64,000 nucleotides of DNA from the IMG/VR virus record IMGVR_UViG_3300008259_003948, positions 1 to 64,000 of that record. One strand, 5' to 3'. The notes under the pieces were generated by a model. It was not told the DNA's origin. It searched no databases and saw nothing but the letters and a program-made list of their open reading frames with translations. The position numbers and the translations under genes were made by a program. Numbering within the stretch: the first letter of the stretch is position 1; each line of letters opens with the position of its first letter. Source of the stretch: a virus. This document shows positions 52,642 to 61,534 of this stretch, piece by piece.

Positions 52642-53292
52642 CTATTTATGCATGGTATTGTAATAACCACCAATTACAAATTTATTTTTCATAGTAGCGC
52701 TCTCCAACGAGTAATTAGATTCATAATTAACCGGTGGTACAACTCTAAAATCAAAACTACATCTGGTCACTTTAGTGTCATTTAATTTATTAAAATGTCT
52801 TTGTTTGTTACCATAAAAAAGTAAAATCTCACCAAATTCCATTTCGATAGGTTCATAATCACCCAAACCAGGTATTGATTCAAGATACATCGAATTATTA
52901 CCAAATGATTTTGTTAGTGGTAAGAATATGTTAATTTCTCCAGATGGATGTTTATGTAAAGCGTCGCCATCTGAATGGGGAACATATACTGCTTTACCGC
53001 CAGGTTGTGTAACTCTGAATGAAGGTGTTTTTTGATAAATGATATATTCCTCTTCAGGAAATAAAGGGCAAATTACTTCCTTAATGAACTTTTTGTATAG
53101 TTCTATAAATTCAGGAAACCCAGATCTCAGATGATCGTAGAAAATTTTGTGAAAAACTGAATCAGTATCTTCCCCCAATTTTTTATTAGAGTGGTCTAAA
53201 CCATCAAATAATTTATCTAAATCATCATCGTATAAATTTCCAATCATTTTATCAAATGGAAATTTTTCTTTGTCAAATTTTATTTTTTTCAT
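52642..53292 (-). CDS. Fe(II)/2-oxoglutarate dioxygenase-like protein (StrG-like)
   Basis: 216 residues. YVPHSDGDALHKHPSGEINI supplies an H-x-D metal pair, INIFLPLTKSFGNNSMYLES and EFGEILLFYGNKQRHFNKL supply the distal His, and RCSFDFRVVPP the 2-oxoglutarate Arg. The arrangement resembles StrG-type oxygenases from sugar-antibiotic clusters. It could hydroxylate a sugar or a linked group. It ends 1 nt before the FkbM ATG, so the two may act in sequence. Confidence 0.75.
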   Translation of the reverse strand: MKKIKFDKEKFPFDKMIGNLYDDDLDKLFDGLDHSNKKLGEDTDSVFHKIFYDHLRSGFPEFIELYKKFIKEVICPLFPEEEYIIYQKTPSFRVTQPGGKAVYVPHSDGDALHKHPSGEINIFLPLTKSFGNNSMYLESIPGLGDYEPIEMEFGEILLFYGNKQRHFNKLNDTKVTRCSFDFRVVPPVNYESNYSLESATMKNKFVIGGYYNTMHK

Positions 53293-53295
53293 TTT

Positions 53296-53862
53296 TTATA
53301 GTTTTTTTGATATCATATAACCCTCAACTCTATCAATTGGTAAATTTTTGATAAAGTGTGGAGGTAAATCCGCAAATAATATGTTTTCGAAACCATTTTC
53401 TATCATAAGTTCCTCAAATTTAAATTTAGCTCTATTCAAATTATTATTACCCATCACATAACCACCAGGTATAATATTTTTAATTAACCATTTTTGTACT
53501 TTTATTTTTAATTCAGGGGTATGTGGCATGCTACCGATGTCGTTGTGAACAAATGCTATTGGGATATTATCTTCCTCAGACAATTCATTACAATCTTTTA
53601 TAATTACTTTTTCATGACTATTGGGGTTATATAAATCGAAACCGATACATCTATCATATCCGTACTTTTGACATAATAAATCGAATGATATTGATTTGGC
53701 CGTACCAAATACTACAATATAACCTTCTTTAGGTATATCTAAATTAAATGTTACATCTTTGTAGAAATTATTGACGTAATATTTTTCTCCAAATTGATCA
53801 TGTTCATCAAATTCGGGGTTATTGAACCAAAAGTCATAAGACTCACTTTTTTTATTTGACAT
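53296..53862 (-). CDS. Methyltransferase-fold protein
   Basis: 188 residues from ATG 53862; an upstream ATG at 53901 would overlap the GT10 gene more. GYIVVFGTAKSISFDLLCQK, RCIGFDLYNP and PIAFVHNDIG suggest a Rossmann-like SAM-binding order without a classical GxGxG. IKNIIPGGYVMGNNN occupies the usual post-motif position. Likely a divergent class-I methyltransferase acting on the same glycan. Assignment is by fold pattern and context only. Confidence 0.58.
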   Translation of the reverse strand: MSNKKSESYDFWFNNPEFDEHDQFGEKYYVNNFYKDVTFNLDIPKEGYIVVFGTAKSISFDLLCQKYGYDRCIGFDLYNPNSHEKVIIKDCNELSEEDNIPIAFVHNDIGSMPHTPELKIKVQKWLIKNIIPGGYVMGNNNLNRAKFKFEELMIENGFENILFADLPPHFIKNLPIDRVEGYMISKKL

Positions 53863-54775
53863 ATTTGAAGTATTCTTTTGTATTGTAATTTGGGTTTTCA
53901 AAACACATATTGATTAATGTTAATAAAGTATCATCAGGATTAATATATTTTTTGGAAATCTCGTGATTTATTTTTATATACGGTAACATCTCCATATATA
54001 ATTCAATACTAATATTATTAATAATATTGTCAACATTAGTGATATCATTAAATTCTATAATTCCCCGAGAATCAAAAAAATCACTTATATTGGGACATCC
54101 TCTATATATTGGTATATTACCGGTAATAAAACAATCTAGTATTTTTTCAGTATAATAATTTTCGGAAATAGAATTTTCAATCGATATCGAATACATATAC
54201 GGAACTAAAGAGTCTGATTTAGCATCTAGTTGTCCTTTTATTGTTCCCGAACCGAAGAGATCAATTTTATTATTCAGTCTGTTTGCAACTTCTTTTCTTA
54301 AATTACGATCTAATCCTCCTTTAGAAGAATATACCATCGAAACTAATTTGTTTTTCTCATTCAATCCATGCGATTCCTTTTCTATACACACCCAATCTGC
54401 TGGGAAATACTTGTATTTTTTAGGATTTTTTTTTAATAAGTTTTCATTAAATGTAAAAATTAAATCCAAACTATCCTCAACAGATAAAACATCATTATAT
54501 GGTTGGGGCGAATAATCAATAGGCTCGAAGATTAAACCGATTTTGAAGTCGGAGTAAATCGAATTAATTAAATTGTTAGTTAAAAAATTATCAGTGAAAA
54601 CCGTTATACCATTTTTTGTTGTATTTGTAAAATTTTTTTCTTTGTGAACCCATTTGACATTTTGTTCAAATTCAATTTTTTTTACATTGTTACGCACACC
54701 ACAACGTAAACCAGCTTCTTTTATATTTGAGCAATGGGATACATTACTATCCCAAATATTTATTATCATTTCCAT
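53852..54775 (-). CDS. Alpha-1,3-fucosyltransferase (GT10)
   Basis: 307 residues. The GT10 signature is YMYSISIENSISENYYTEKI followed by GNIPIYRGCPNISDFF, matching the alpha-1,3/4-fucosyltransferase core (FENS, then YVTEK, then PVYWG-like). The N-terminal half is divergent. Soluble, cytoplasmic. It is the second fucosyltransferase in the island, so at least two different fucose linkages may be made. A downstream in-frame ATG at 54769 would give a 4-nt overlap with the sulfotransferase. Confidence 0.85.
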   Translation of the reverse strand: MEMIINIWDSNVSHCSNIKEAGLRCGVRNNVKKIEFEQNVKWVHKEKNFTNTTKNGITVFTDNFLTNNLINSIYSDFKIGLIFEPIDYSPQPYNDVLSVEDSLDLIFTFNENLLKKNPKKYKYFPADWVCIEKESHGLNEKNKLVSMVYSSKGGLDRNLRKEVANRLNNKIDLFGSGTIKGQLDAKSDSLVPYMYSISIENSISENYYTEKILDCFITGNIPIYRGCPNISDFFDSRGIIEFNDITNVDNIINNISIELYMEMLPYIKINHEISKKYINPDDTLLTLINMCFENPNYNTKEYFKYVK

Positions 54776-55392
54776 ATATTCTCAAATTTCTTGTTTATTG
54801 TGTGATCGAATTTTTCATAGAATTCTTTTTTAATCTTTGAATAATTACCATCAAAATGTCCCTGATTAATTACTTTTGGGTCTAATATATGTTCTTTTGA
54901 TTTTTTAATTGAAAATTCCTTATATATTCTGTCTAACTTATGTATGTCGAATTCGAATCCCAAAAAAGAAATAATTTTTTCGAATTCTACTAAATGATTA
55001 TTCATTATGTCATCATATTTTATAAAAATAATTTTATGACAATCTTCATTATGATATAACCATCTATTCAAATGATTATAATATTCATTTGAAATTATTT
55101 CAATATTGTTTAAATTAAACGGATCAATATTTTCATACATCAATAATGAAAATATAGTATCAGTGGGTTTTCGATATAGATATACAACCTTGTCAAACCC
55201 CCCTGTTAATCCTTCATCCCCTTTACCAACAACTCTATCATGAAGATGATATCCCCAATAATCTTTTTTATTAAAAAAACTTGTAGGTAAACAATATTTA
55301 TCTAAATATTGTTCTAAAATTAGTCTAACCCAATGACTTCCGCACCTTGGGTATGACACCAATTGTGTAATTTTAGGGTCAAAATTTTTCAT
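54766..55392 (-). CDS. PAPS-dependent sulfotransferase
   Basis: 208 residues. LVSYPRCGSHWVRLIL is the PAPS 5'-phosphosulfate binding loop (S-Y-P-R-S/C-G-S-H/T-W), VVYLYRKPTDTIFSLLMY the 3'-phosphate motif, and CHKIIFIKYDDIM the following strand. Such enzymes sulfate sugar or protein hydroxyls. It overlaps GT10 by 10 nt (or 4 nt if GT10 uses ATG 54769), suggesting action on the same product. PAPS would have to come from the host; no PAPS synthetase is in this window. Confidence 0.88.
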   Translation of the reverse strand: MKNFDPKITQLVSYPRCGSHWVRLILEQYLDKYCLPTSFFNKKDYWGYHLHDRVVGKGDEGLTGGFDKVVYLYRKPTDTIFSLLMYENIDPFNLNNIEIISNEYYNHLNRWLYHNEDCHKIIFIKYDDIMNNHLVEFEKIISFLGFEFDIHKLDRIYKEFSIKKSKEHILDPKVINQGHFDGNYSKIKKEFYEKFDHTINKKFENIWK

Positions 55393-56009
55393 AATTTTTT
55401 AATTTTTGTATTATTATTTAGTTCTTGATTTGTAATACAACACCATCCTGTAAGCTTATGAAAATTGGATGTCTGATCGGTATAATTTGGTATGTAAATA
55501 ATGTCATTAGGATTCAATATTTTTTGAATGTCTGAAAGCTTATATCCATTATTTGTAAAAATTGGATTATTTATATCAATATCATCTGCAAAAATATAAT
55601 AATTTTTAAAATTTTTCACAATAAAATTAATTTCTTCAAAAATTATATTTTCCCCTCCATTGAAATGAGCGTCTAACCAAAAAAAACAAATATTATTTAG
55701 TAGTTCTGGTTTATTGGAAACCAAATCATAAATAAAATGAGGCGAACCAATATTTTTAAAATAAACATTTTTATAATCAAAAACAAAATTTGGTGTATTA
55801 CTATGTACTTCACAGGAATAACAATTTATGTCATAATTTCTTGAAACAAAAAATAAAGTATTTCCCATATTTGTTCCAGTTTCGATGAAACTATCACATT
55901 TTCCTAATATGGTATCTACAAAATTTATTAGATGAATGTCCCCGTGGAATCCAGGCCCATCTTCACTTGTTTTAAAATTTTTCAAAAGAGAGTCGTAACT
56001 TTCAATCAT
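55389..56009 (-). CDS. Methyltransferase-like protein in glycan island
   Basis: 206 residues. CDSFIETGTNMGNTLFFV is a SAM-binding G-x-x-x-G type loop, CYSCEVHS and NICFFWLDAHFNGGEN follow as in sugar O-methyltransferases (macrocin/CmcI-like). An ATGA overlap links it to the sulfotransferase. Substrate unknown, presumably a sugar of the island's glycan. Confidence 0.65.
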   Translation of the reverse strand: MIESYDSLLKNFKTSEDGPGFHGDIHLINFVDTILGKCDSFIETGTNMGNTLFFVSRNYDINCYSCEVHSNTPNFVFDYKNVYFKNIGSPHFIYDLVSNKPELLNNICFFWLDAHFNGGENIIFEEINFIVKNFKNYYIFADDIDINNPIFTNNGYKLSDIQKILNPNDIIYIPNYTDQTSNFHKLTGWCCITNQELNNNTKIKKL

Positions 56010-56049
56010 GGCGTATAATAATTAAAAAAAATTGATTTATATATAATTT

Positions 56050-56202
56050 TCAAAATTTATGTTTCGATACTAAAATAGTTTGACCGATTGATCCTATATT
56101 TCCTGATGTCATAATTACTTCTGAATCACCAAACAATTTATTGCCCATAATATAATCATTCAAAAGTTCATTTTGGGTATGTTGATGCGGAACAATAGGC
56201 AT
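56050..56202 (-). CDS. Small hypothetical protein (50 aa) in glycan island
   Basis: ATG 56202 to TGA 56050, filling the otherwise empty 200-nt gap, 7 nt after the upstream gene. The 50 residues (MPIVPHQHTQNELLNDYIMG at the start, SGNIGSIGQTILVSKHK near the end) show no family. It could be a real microprotein or the remains of a larger gene; the clean frame and operon spacing favour a gene. Confidence 0.5.
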   Translation of the reverse strand: MPIVPHQHTQNELLNDYIMGNKLFGDSEVIMTSGNIGSIGQTILVSKHKF

Positions 56203-56209
56203 ATTAATC

Positions 56210-56842
56210 TTATTTTATTAACCAATTATAGTCTGTCTTTTTATTTTGTATATCTGAAAAATCAACTATTTGTTTGGCGATTGCTGGGTAAAAAGAATAG
56301 ACATTTCTATCTTTTTGTAATTTTACGTATGATAAATCAAGTGGTTCCGATAATAAATTTAATTTTTTAATAGTTTCATTGAAAATAGAATTTTTAATTC
56401 CAACTAAATGGGTTGAATAAGTTGTGTGTAGTTTACAAACTTTTTCATTAATTACTACGGGTGGCGTCACACCCATATGTGTATTATGATTACCTCCCAT
56501 ATATAACATATCCCAATCGTAAGGGAGTTCATTGAAATATGAGTCAATATTTTTTATTTCATCTGTAAAATAACAATCGTCTTCCAAAATCAATATTTGA
56601 TGATAAGAATTTTTTATAGATTCTGAAATAATGTTAATATTTGTAAGAACTAGTCCTAATTCTCCTGGTAACAATTTAGTTTTTATAGATTTGATATCTA
56701 AAGTTCTACCATCAACAGCACTTACTCTTTCGAATGAACCTAAATCGTATTTTTCAACCTGAGATTGGAAATTAATCATTCTATCTTTTCTTCGATCTAA
56801 ATTGATACAAAAAACTTTATCAAATCTATCAAAAAATTTCAT
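56210..56842 (-). CDS. GT25-type glycosyltransferase
   Basis: 210 residues. KVFCINLDRRKDRMINF, FERVSAVDGRTLD, LLPGELGLVLTNINII and ILILEDDCYFTDE are the four GT25 (LPS beta-galactosyltransferase) hallmarks, with EDD as the metal site. It transfers galactose or glucose onto LPS or glycoprotein glycans in bacteria. It ends 7 nt before the 50-aa gene. Confidence 0.85.
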   Translation of the reverse strand: MKFFDRFDKVFCINLDRRKDRMINFQSQVEKYDLGSFERVSAVDGRTLDIKSIKTKLLPGELGLVLTNINIISESIKNSYHQILILEDDCYFTDEIKNIDSYFNELPYDWDMLYMGGNHNTHMGVTPPVVINEKVCKLHTTYSTHLVGIKNSIFNETIKKLNLLSEPLDLSYVKLQKDRNVYSFYPAIAKQIVDFSDIQNKKTDYNWLIK

Positions 56843-56846
56843 AATA

Positions 56847-57398
56847 CTAATGATTTATTTTATAATACACCTCTTTAGTTACTATATAATTATTTGTCCT
56901 TTCTAATATTAATTTTATAAAATCTAAGTCTTCCCCATCTCTATTTGTTAAAAATCTTAGATTTTCAAATTTATTCTTATAACAAAAAGATATCCCAACA
57001 TTCCCAAAAATTATTCTGTCATCGTATATTGGTGGTAGAATACGACCATTATGAAACTTCATTCTCCAAAGAACAAAATCAAAATTAGAATACTTTGTTA
57101 ACAGGGTTTCAACATAATTTTCATCTAAGGTATCATCATCATCAAGAAATCCGATCCATTCCGTGTCACATACATCAATACCAAAATTTCTAACCAATCC
57201 TGCCATACCATGAGCATTACTTCTACTTCCCGTTTTTTCAATAATTAAAGTTTTAATCCTTTCATCATTAAATTCTCTACCTTTAACACCATCATATACT
57301 ATTATACATTTCCAATTGTTATTAGTCTGTTTCAATAGTGAATCTATAGTTCTAATAATACTATCTCTATTGATGGAGGGAATAATAAATGTTATCAT
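56847..57398 (-). CDS. GT2-type glycosyltransferase (short)
   Basis: 183 residues. ITFIIPSINRDSIIRTIDSL starts the GT-A fold; WIGFLDDDDTLDENYVETL holds the D-x-D cluster. It is shorter than most GT2 proteins (220-300) and ends just after the nucleotide-binding half, so the acceptor part is minimal. Coupled by ATGA overlap to the large GT upstream. Confidence 0.75.
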   Translation of the reverse strand: MITFIIPSINRDSIIRTIDSLLKQTNNNWKCIIVYDGVKGREFNDERIKTLIIEKTGSRSNAHGMAGLVRNFGIDVCDTEWIGFLDDDDTLDENYVETLLTKYSNFDFVLWRMKFHNGRILPPIYDDRIIFGNVGISFCYKNKFENLRFLTNRDGEDLDFIKLILERTNNYIVTKEVYYKINH

Positions 57399-58909
57399 TG
57401 ATTTAAATTTATAATATATTTAGAAAATTTATTAATATTGTTGTGAATGAAGGGTATTAATAATTGATTCATATCCATCATTTCTTGATTTTGAACAGAT
57501 TCTGTTTTACCTCTAGTTTGACTTTCATAATGATAAGCAACTGATCGACCATCAAAATAATTTTCTAATCCCATAGAAATACATTTTAAATTTAATTCAA
57601 CATCCTCAAAACAGGTCGTGTAATTCTCATTAAACATTCCACATTTTATAAAAGTATTTCTTCTTATCATTAATAAAGCCCCTGTATTACCAATAACAGG
57701 TTTTACATAATTAGTATAGTTATAATAAGAGAATAATCCATGATGTGATACAAGTATTGAATTATTTTTTTTCATATGGGCAACAAATATTCCATCATGT
57801 TGAATAGTATTGTCACCAAAGTGTAATCTACATCCCACTGTACCGGTCAACGGTTTTTCCTTAAAAACATTCACCATATTACCAATGACATCATTTAATA
57901 ATTTTATATCATTATTACAGAAAAGTAAAAACTCGTATTCATTTCCTATATAATTTTTGACGACATCATTGTTTATTTTTGCAAAATTATAATAGTCATA
58001 ATTGACTAATGTAATATTTGATAATTGTGAAATTTTGTTTTTAATCTGTTCTAATTCGTGGTATGATGATCCTGTGTCCGCAATGAAAATATGAAATGTT
58101 AATGGATTTGAGTTTGCAAAAATTGAATCAATACAATTAAATAACAAGTCAAGTTTACTCTTAGTGGGAATTATTATTGCAACCTTATAGTTCTTTTTTA
58201 TTATTTTTTTATTTTCAGGTATTTGTATGAAATTAGGTTTAAGATCTAATGGTAAAACTTTTGAATATTTACTAACAAATTTGTCCTTACTTTCAAAAAA
58301 TTCTTGATTTGGTTTACCAACAGATCGATGTGTTATTTCAAACGAGGATGTAACACCAATTTTCACACCGTCCAAATAATTTGGAACACAAAACCCGTGA
58401 TCGTAGAAGTGGAATTTACCAATAGATTCGTCAAAACTATGTTTAATTTTTGTTTTATCAAAAGCCATAAATAACCCATCAATTGTTACCACAGGAATTA
58501 AAAAATCAAATTTTGGACAATATCTGTTAATCCATTTTTTTTGACCATCTGGATGGTGATATACCTGGCCAACCATAGTTTGATTCATTCTCTCCCAATA
58601 CACTCCAGACGTTGGGAAATAACAAGATCCTGCTTTTCCGATTATTGAGTATTCGGGATTTATTTGAAAATCGCGTAATAACTTTTTTCCCCAACCATTC
58701 TCTAAACTAATGTCATTATGAATACAGACAACAATATCATATTTAGACTTAGAAATACCTTTATTATAAATTTCTGCTAAAGAATATTCATTATTATTTT
58801 GGTATTCTAAAATTTCGTATTCTTTAAGGCCTACAGTTCTAATCAAATGATCTTTGAATAAACTATTGTATGTTTTATCCTTATGGGTTGAGTAGACTAT
58901 TGTTATCAT
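57395..58909 (-). CDS. Two-domain glycosyltransferase
   Basis: 504 residues with two GT-A modules. Residues 1-215: ITIVYSTHKDKTYNSLF, YDIVVCIHNDISLENGWG (D-x-D-like) and VVTIDGLFMAFDKTKI. Residues 240-504: YKVAIIIPTKSKLDLLF, FLLFCNNDIKLLNDVIGNM, VIGNTGALLMIRRNTF and FNENYTTCFEDVELNLK, a full GT2 core. Possibly adds two sugars in series. ATGA overlaps join it to the dUTPase gene and to the short GT2, so the island is one transcription unit. Confidence 0.82.
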   Translation of the reverse strand: MITIVYSTHKDKTYNSLFKDHLIRTVGLKEYEILEYQNNNEYSLAEIYNKGISKSKYDIVVCIHNDISLENGWGKKLLRDFQINPEYSIIGKAGSCYFPTSGVYWERMNQTMVGQVYHHPDGQKKWINRYCPKFDFLIPVVTIDGLFMAFDKTKIKHSFDESIGKFHFYDHGFCVPNYLDGVKIGVTSSFEITHRSVGKPNQEFFESKDKFVSKYSKVLPLDLKPNFIQIPENKKIIKKNYKVAIIIPTKSKLDLLFNCIDSIFANSNPLTFHIFIADTGSSYHELEQIKNKISQLSNITLVNYDYYNFAKINNDVVKNYIGNEYEFLLFCNNDIKLLNDVIGNMVNVFKEKPLTGTVGCRLHFGDNTIQHDGIFVAHMKKNNSILVSHHGLFSYYNYTNYVKPVIGNTGALLMIRRNTFIKCGMFNENYTTCFEDVELNLKCISMGLENYFDGRSVAYHYESQTRGKTESVQNQEMMDMNQLLIPFIHNNINKFSKYIINLNQ

Positions 58910-59514
58910 ATTCCTGTTGATCCAAAACCTTTATCTTGTCTTGGGCTATCACTAACATTTATTTTTTCGTTGATTAGATTCAACCATTTTCCTGCAACTA
59001 CAGGACACACTACTCCTTGAGCTACTTTCATTCCTTTTTTAACCACAAATTCGTGATTGTTAACATTGAACAAAATAACTTTTATTTCACCCAAATATCC
59101 CTTGTCCACGGTTCCTGGTGAATTCAAAACCATTAAACCTTGTTTGATTGCAAGTCCACTTTTACTCCTAACTTGCATTTCGTGACCATCAGGTAAATCA
59201 AAAGACAGTCCTGTGGGAATCAAAGCTCTACCAAATGCAGGTATCGTAACTTCCTCAGTTGAATAAAAATCAAACCCTGAGTCCAATTCATAATTATATA
59301 CCGGATCCACGGCACTCTCATCCAACTTATGGTAAACCAATTTTAGTTTTGGTGTTGTGTTGATCATTTCTTGTTCTAACTTTTTAATGTCGAGTCCATA
59401 TTTTTCCAATATTTCATCATACATTTTTTCATCATTATCTGTGTCAAACATTTCCAAGATTTCATCTGGATTTGAATCCTCATATTCTTCAAAATCTTTA
59501 ATATCCATATTCAT
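58906..59514 (-). CDS. dut: dUTPase with acidic N-terminal extension
   Basis: 202 residues; trimeric dUTPases have about 150. The five motifs are present: SGFDFYS (1), RSKSGLA (2), GTVDKGYLGEIKV (3), a region around KGMKVAQGVV (4), and RQDKGFGSTG (5, at the C-terminus). It hydrolyses dUTP to dUMP and keeps uracil out of phage DNA. The extra N-terminal 50 residues are very acidic (FEEYEDSNPDEILEMFDTD). Overlaps the exonuclease stop by 4 nt. Confidence 0.92.
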   Translation of the reverse strand: MNMDIKDFEEYEDSNPDEILEMFDTDNDEKMYDEILEKYGLDIKKLEQEMINTTPKLKLVYHKLDESAVDPVYNYELDSGFDFYSTEEVTIPAFGRALIPTGLSFDLPDGHEMQVRSKSGLAIKQGLMVLNSPGTVDKGYLGEIKVILFNVNNHEFVVKKGMKVAQGVVCPVVAGKWLNLINEKINVSDSPRQDKGFGSTGI

Positions 59515-60212
59515 TTTAATTCTTTTAGTTTAGTTACAACATCAATTAATACATCAACATCTTGTTCACAATATTTTGTTATGGCCTCAAGCTGATCTTC
59601 TTCCCAATAAGCTTTATGAACTTTGTTTCCCGTTACTTCAGATGTTTTGGAAGAAGGGACACCCAAAGAAAGACACATAAGTTCCAAAGATCCAATGGAC
59701 CCAAATTGACCAAATTGCCAAATATCTTTGGTATCTAATGCTTTTATATCCCAAGGTTTGGTATCATAGGAAGGTAATATCTTTGGTGGTAATAATCCAT
59801 TAATAACCATTCTTTTGCTAACAACAGGAATATCAAAATTCTTAATATTATGACCACAAAGAACAAACCCTAATGGTTCAACCCTATTTAATAATGATTG
59901 AACACCCAATAATAATTCCTTTTCGTCTTTCGATGAAAATGATTGTTTTCTTTTTTTATTTTCGTGATCAATAAAAGAAAAACTGGCACAAACAATTTTT
60001 GAAAATTCTGTAACAAGTGCTGATTTTTGATAGAACATATCTTCTATCGATAAATGAGAGTCTTCATTAAATCTTTTTTTAAACCAATCGTAATATACTT
60101 CGAATAGGTATGCCAAATCAGGGTTCTGTTGTTGTAACTCTGAATAATTTGCGGCAATACCTACCGTTTCGATATCGAAGAATAATAGTTTGTTTAAAGG
60201 ATAGTTTATCAT
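59511..60212 (-). CDS. DEDD-type 3'-5' exonuclease
   Basis: 233 residues. KLLFFDIETVGI (motif I, D and E), FVLCGHNIKNFDIPVVSKRM (motif II, D) and AITKYCEQDVDVLIDVV (motif III with Y-x3-D) define the DEDDy class, as in PolB-type proofreading exonucleases. It is a stand-alone enzyme with no polymerase domain. It may act in repair or DNA degradation. ATGA overlaps link it to dut and to the GT upstream. Confidence 0.85.
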   Translation of the reverse strand: MINYPLNKLLFFDIETVGIAANYSELQQQNPDLAYLFEVYYDWFKKRFNEDSHLSIEDMFYQKSALVTEFSKIVCASFSFIDHENKKRKQSFSSKDEKELLLGVQSLLNRVEPLGFVLCGHNIKNFDIPVVSKRMVINGLLPPKILPSYDTKPWDIKALDTKDIWQFGQFGSIGSLELMCLSLGVPSSKTSEVTGNKVHKAYWEEDQLEAITKYCEQDVDVLIDVVTKLKELK

Positions 60213-61426
60213 TTTACAATTGATTTATACCACTGAGATCTGTCATTGGTTATGTTTCTCAAATCATAGGTATCTTTTACGGTTTCATATAATCTGTTAC
60301 CCATATCTTCGATCATATTTGGATTATCAATAAGTTTTTTTACAAACTTAGACCAATCTGAATGATTTTTATTTTCATCAACAAGAAGAGCATTACCATC
60401 AACAAAATTACCATTTTGTAGACAATGTTTCAAATCTATACTATAAGGTCCAACATTAGATGCAATAATTGCTTTTTTATAAAATCCAGCTTCGATTACT
60501 TTCAGTTGTGATTTAACTCTGTTGAAGATATGATTTTTGATGGGAGCCAAGGATATATCAAATTTAGAATAATTTTTGGCATATGTGGTTACGGGCAAAG
60601 TCCATACCCTTTCATAATTTTCTTCAGAAAGATTTGAATATGATTTAACAGAATCAAATCTATTTAAATATTCTTTATATTCAGGAGATACAATCCTATA
60701 CCCATCCGTAAAAATTTCTTCGTATTTTACCCAAACGGTTTCGTGAGGTTTGATAGGTCTTTGTTTTTGTTTACCTGTTGCTTTGTCGATCTCAGTCATA
60801 GTTCCTCTAGTGTCAAATCCACATAAAACATATTTTAATTTAGACTGATAATCAGATAGCTTAGACACCATACCTTCTAAAAGTAAAAGATCGTGATAGT
60901 GGGATGATCCACCTAACCAACCAACTCTAATTTTATCAGATGGTAAAGTCTTTTCTTTGAATTGTGATTCTTCGGGATTGATACCATTTGGGAAAATAAA
61001 AACATTTTTGTTGTGTTTTTTTATTTCATCGGCAAATAAAGTAGTTGTTGTTGTAACATACTTAGCAATCTTTAAATTCTCGATAATCTTTTCGTGTATC
61101 TTGTTTTCTTTTATAATTGCATGAATAGGGTGTTCTTTGGTTGGCAACCAATAATCATCAATATCAACAATTGTTACAATACCCATTGCATTTAGATTTT
61201 GTATTATTTGGTATCCTACTTCATAATTAGGACCAACATTTCTATGGATGTGAACAATTTGGTATTGAGACCAATACCTAGGGTCATTTATTCGTGGTTC
61301 ATAGTCGATGTCAATATGAAAATCATCACCATATTGTGTTTGTAATGCAATGTGAGGGTCAACAGACCTAAATTTGGAAACACCACTTCTGTCTGAAGGT
61401 AATACTAAAACTTTGATTTTGGACAT
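60209..61426 (-). CDS. GT4-like (GT-B) glycosyltransferase
   Basis: 405 residues from ATG 61426 (the longer frame is AT-rich and begins in the terminator region). KIKVLVLPSDRSGVSKFRS opens a GT-B fold; VFIFPNGINPEESQF and IRVGWLGGSSHYHDL are donor-domain landmarks, and VIEAGFYKKAIIASNVGPYS is the E-x7-E-like C-terminal motif. Function likely in the same glycan system. It starts the operon leading through the exonuclease and dUTPase into the glycan island. Confidence 0.78.
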   Translation of the reverse strand: MSKIKVLVLPSDRSGVSKFRSVDPHIALQTQYGDDFHIDIDYEPRINDPRYWSQYQIVHIHRNVGPNYEVGYQIIQNLNAMGIVTIVDIDDYWLPTKEHPIHAIIKENKIHEKIIENLKIAKYVTTTTTLFADEIKKHNKNVFIFPNGINPEESQFKEKTLPSDKIRVGWLGGSSHYHDLLLLEGMVSKLSDYQSKLKYVLCGFDTRGTMTEIDKATGKQKQRPIKPHETVWVKYEEIFTDGYRIVSPEYKEYLNRFDSVKSYSNLSEENYERVWTLPVTTYAKNYSKFDISLAPIKNHIFNRVKSQLKVIEAGFYKKAIIASNVGPYSIDLKHCLQNGNFVDGNALLVDENKNHSDWSKFVKKLIDNPNMIEDMGNRLYETVKDTYDLRNITNDRSQWYKSIVK

Positions 61427-61449
61427 AATATATTTTTGAAAAAAAATAA

Positions 61450-61480
61450 TAAAAAAAAGACGAATTATCAATTAATTCGT
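61450..61480 (-). terminator. Second hairpin of a tandem terminator
   Basis: ACGAATTA/TAATTCGT, an 8-bp stem with a TCAAT loop (61460-61480), followed on the minus strand by C then T8. Confidence 0.75.
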
Positions 61481-61514
61481 GAAAACAAAAAATCCACGAT
61501 TTTGGTCGTGGATT
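61481..61514 (-). terminator. First hairpin of a tandem terminator
   Basis: AATCCACGA/TCGTGGATT with a 6-nt loop (61491-61514), then a T6 tract on the minus strand. It ends the 61.5-64 kb operon. Confidence 0.88.
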
Positions 61515-61534
61515 CTCCTTAATTATTTTTTATT

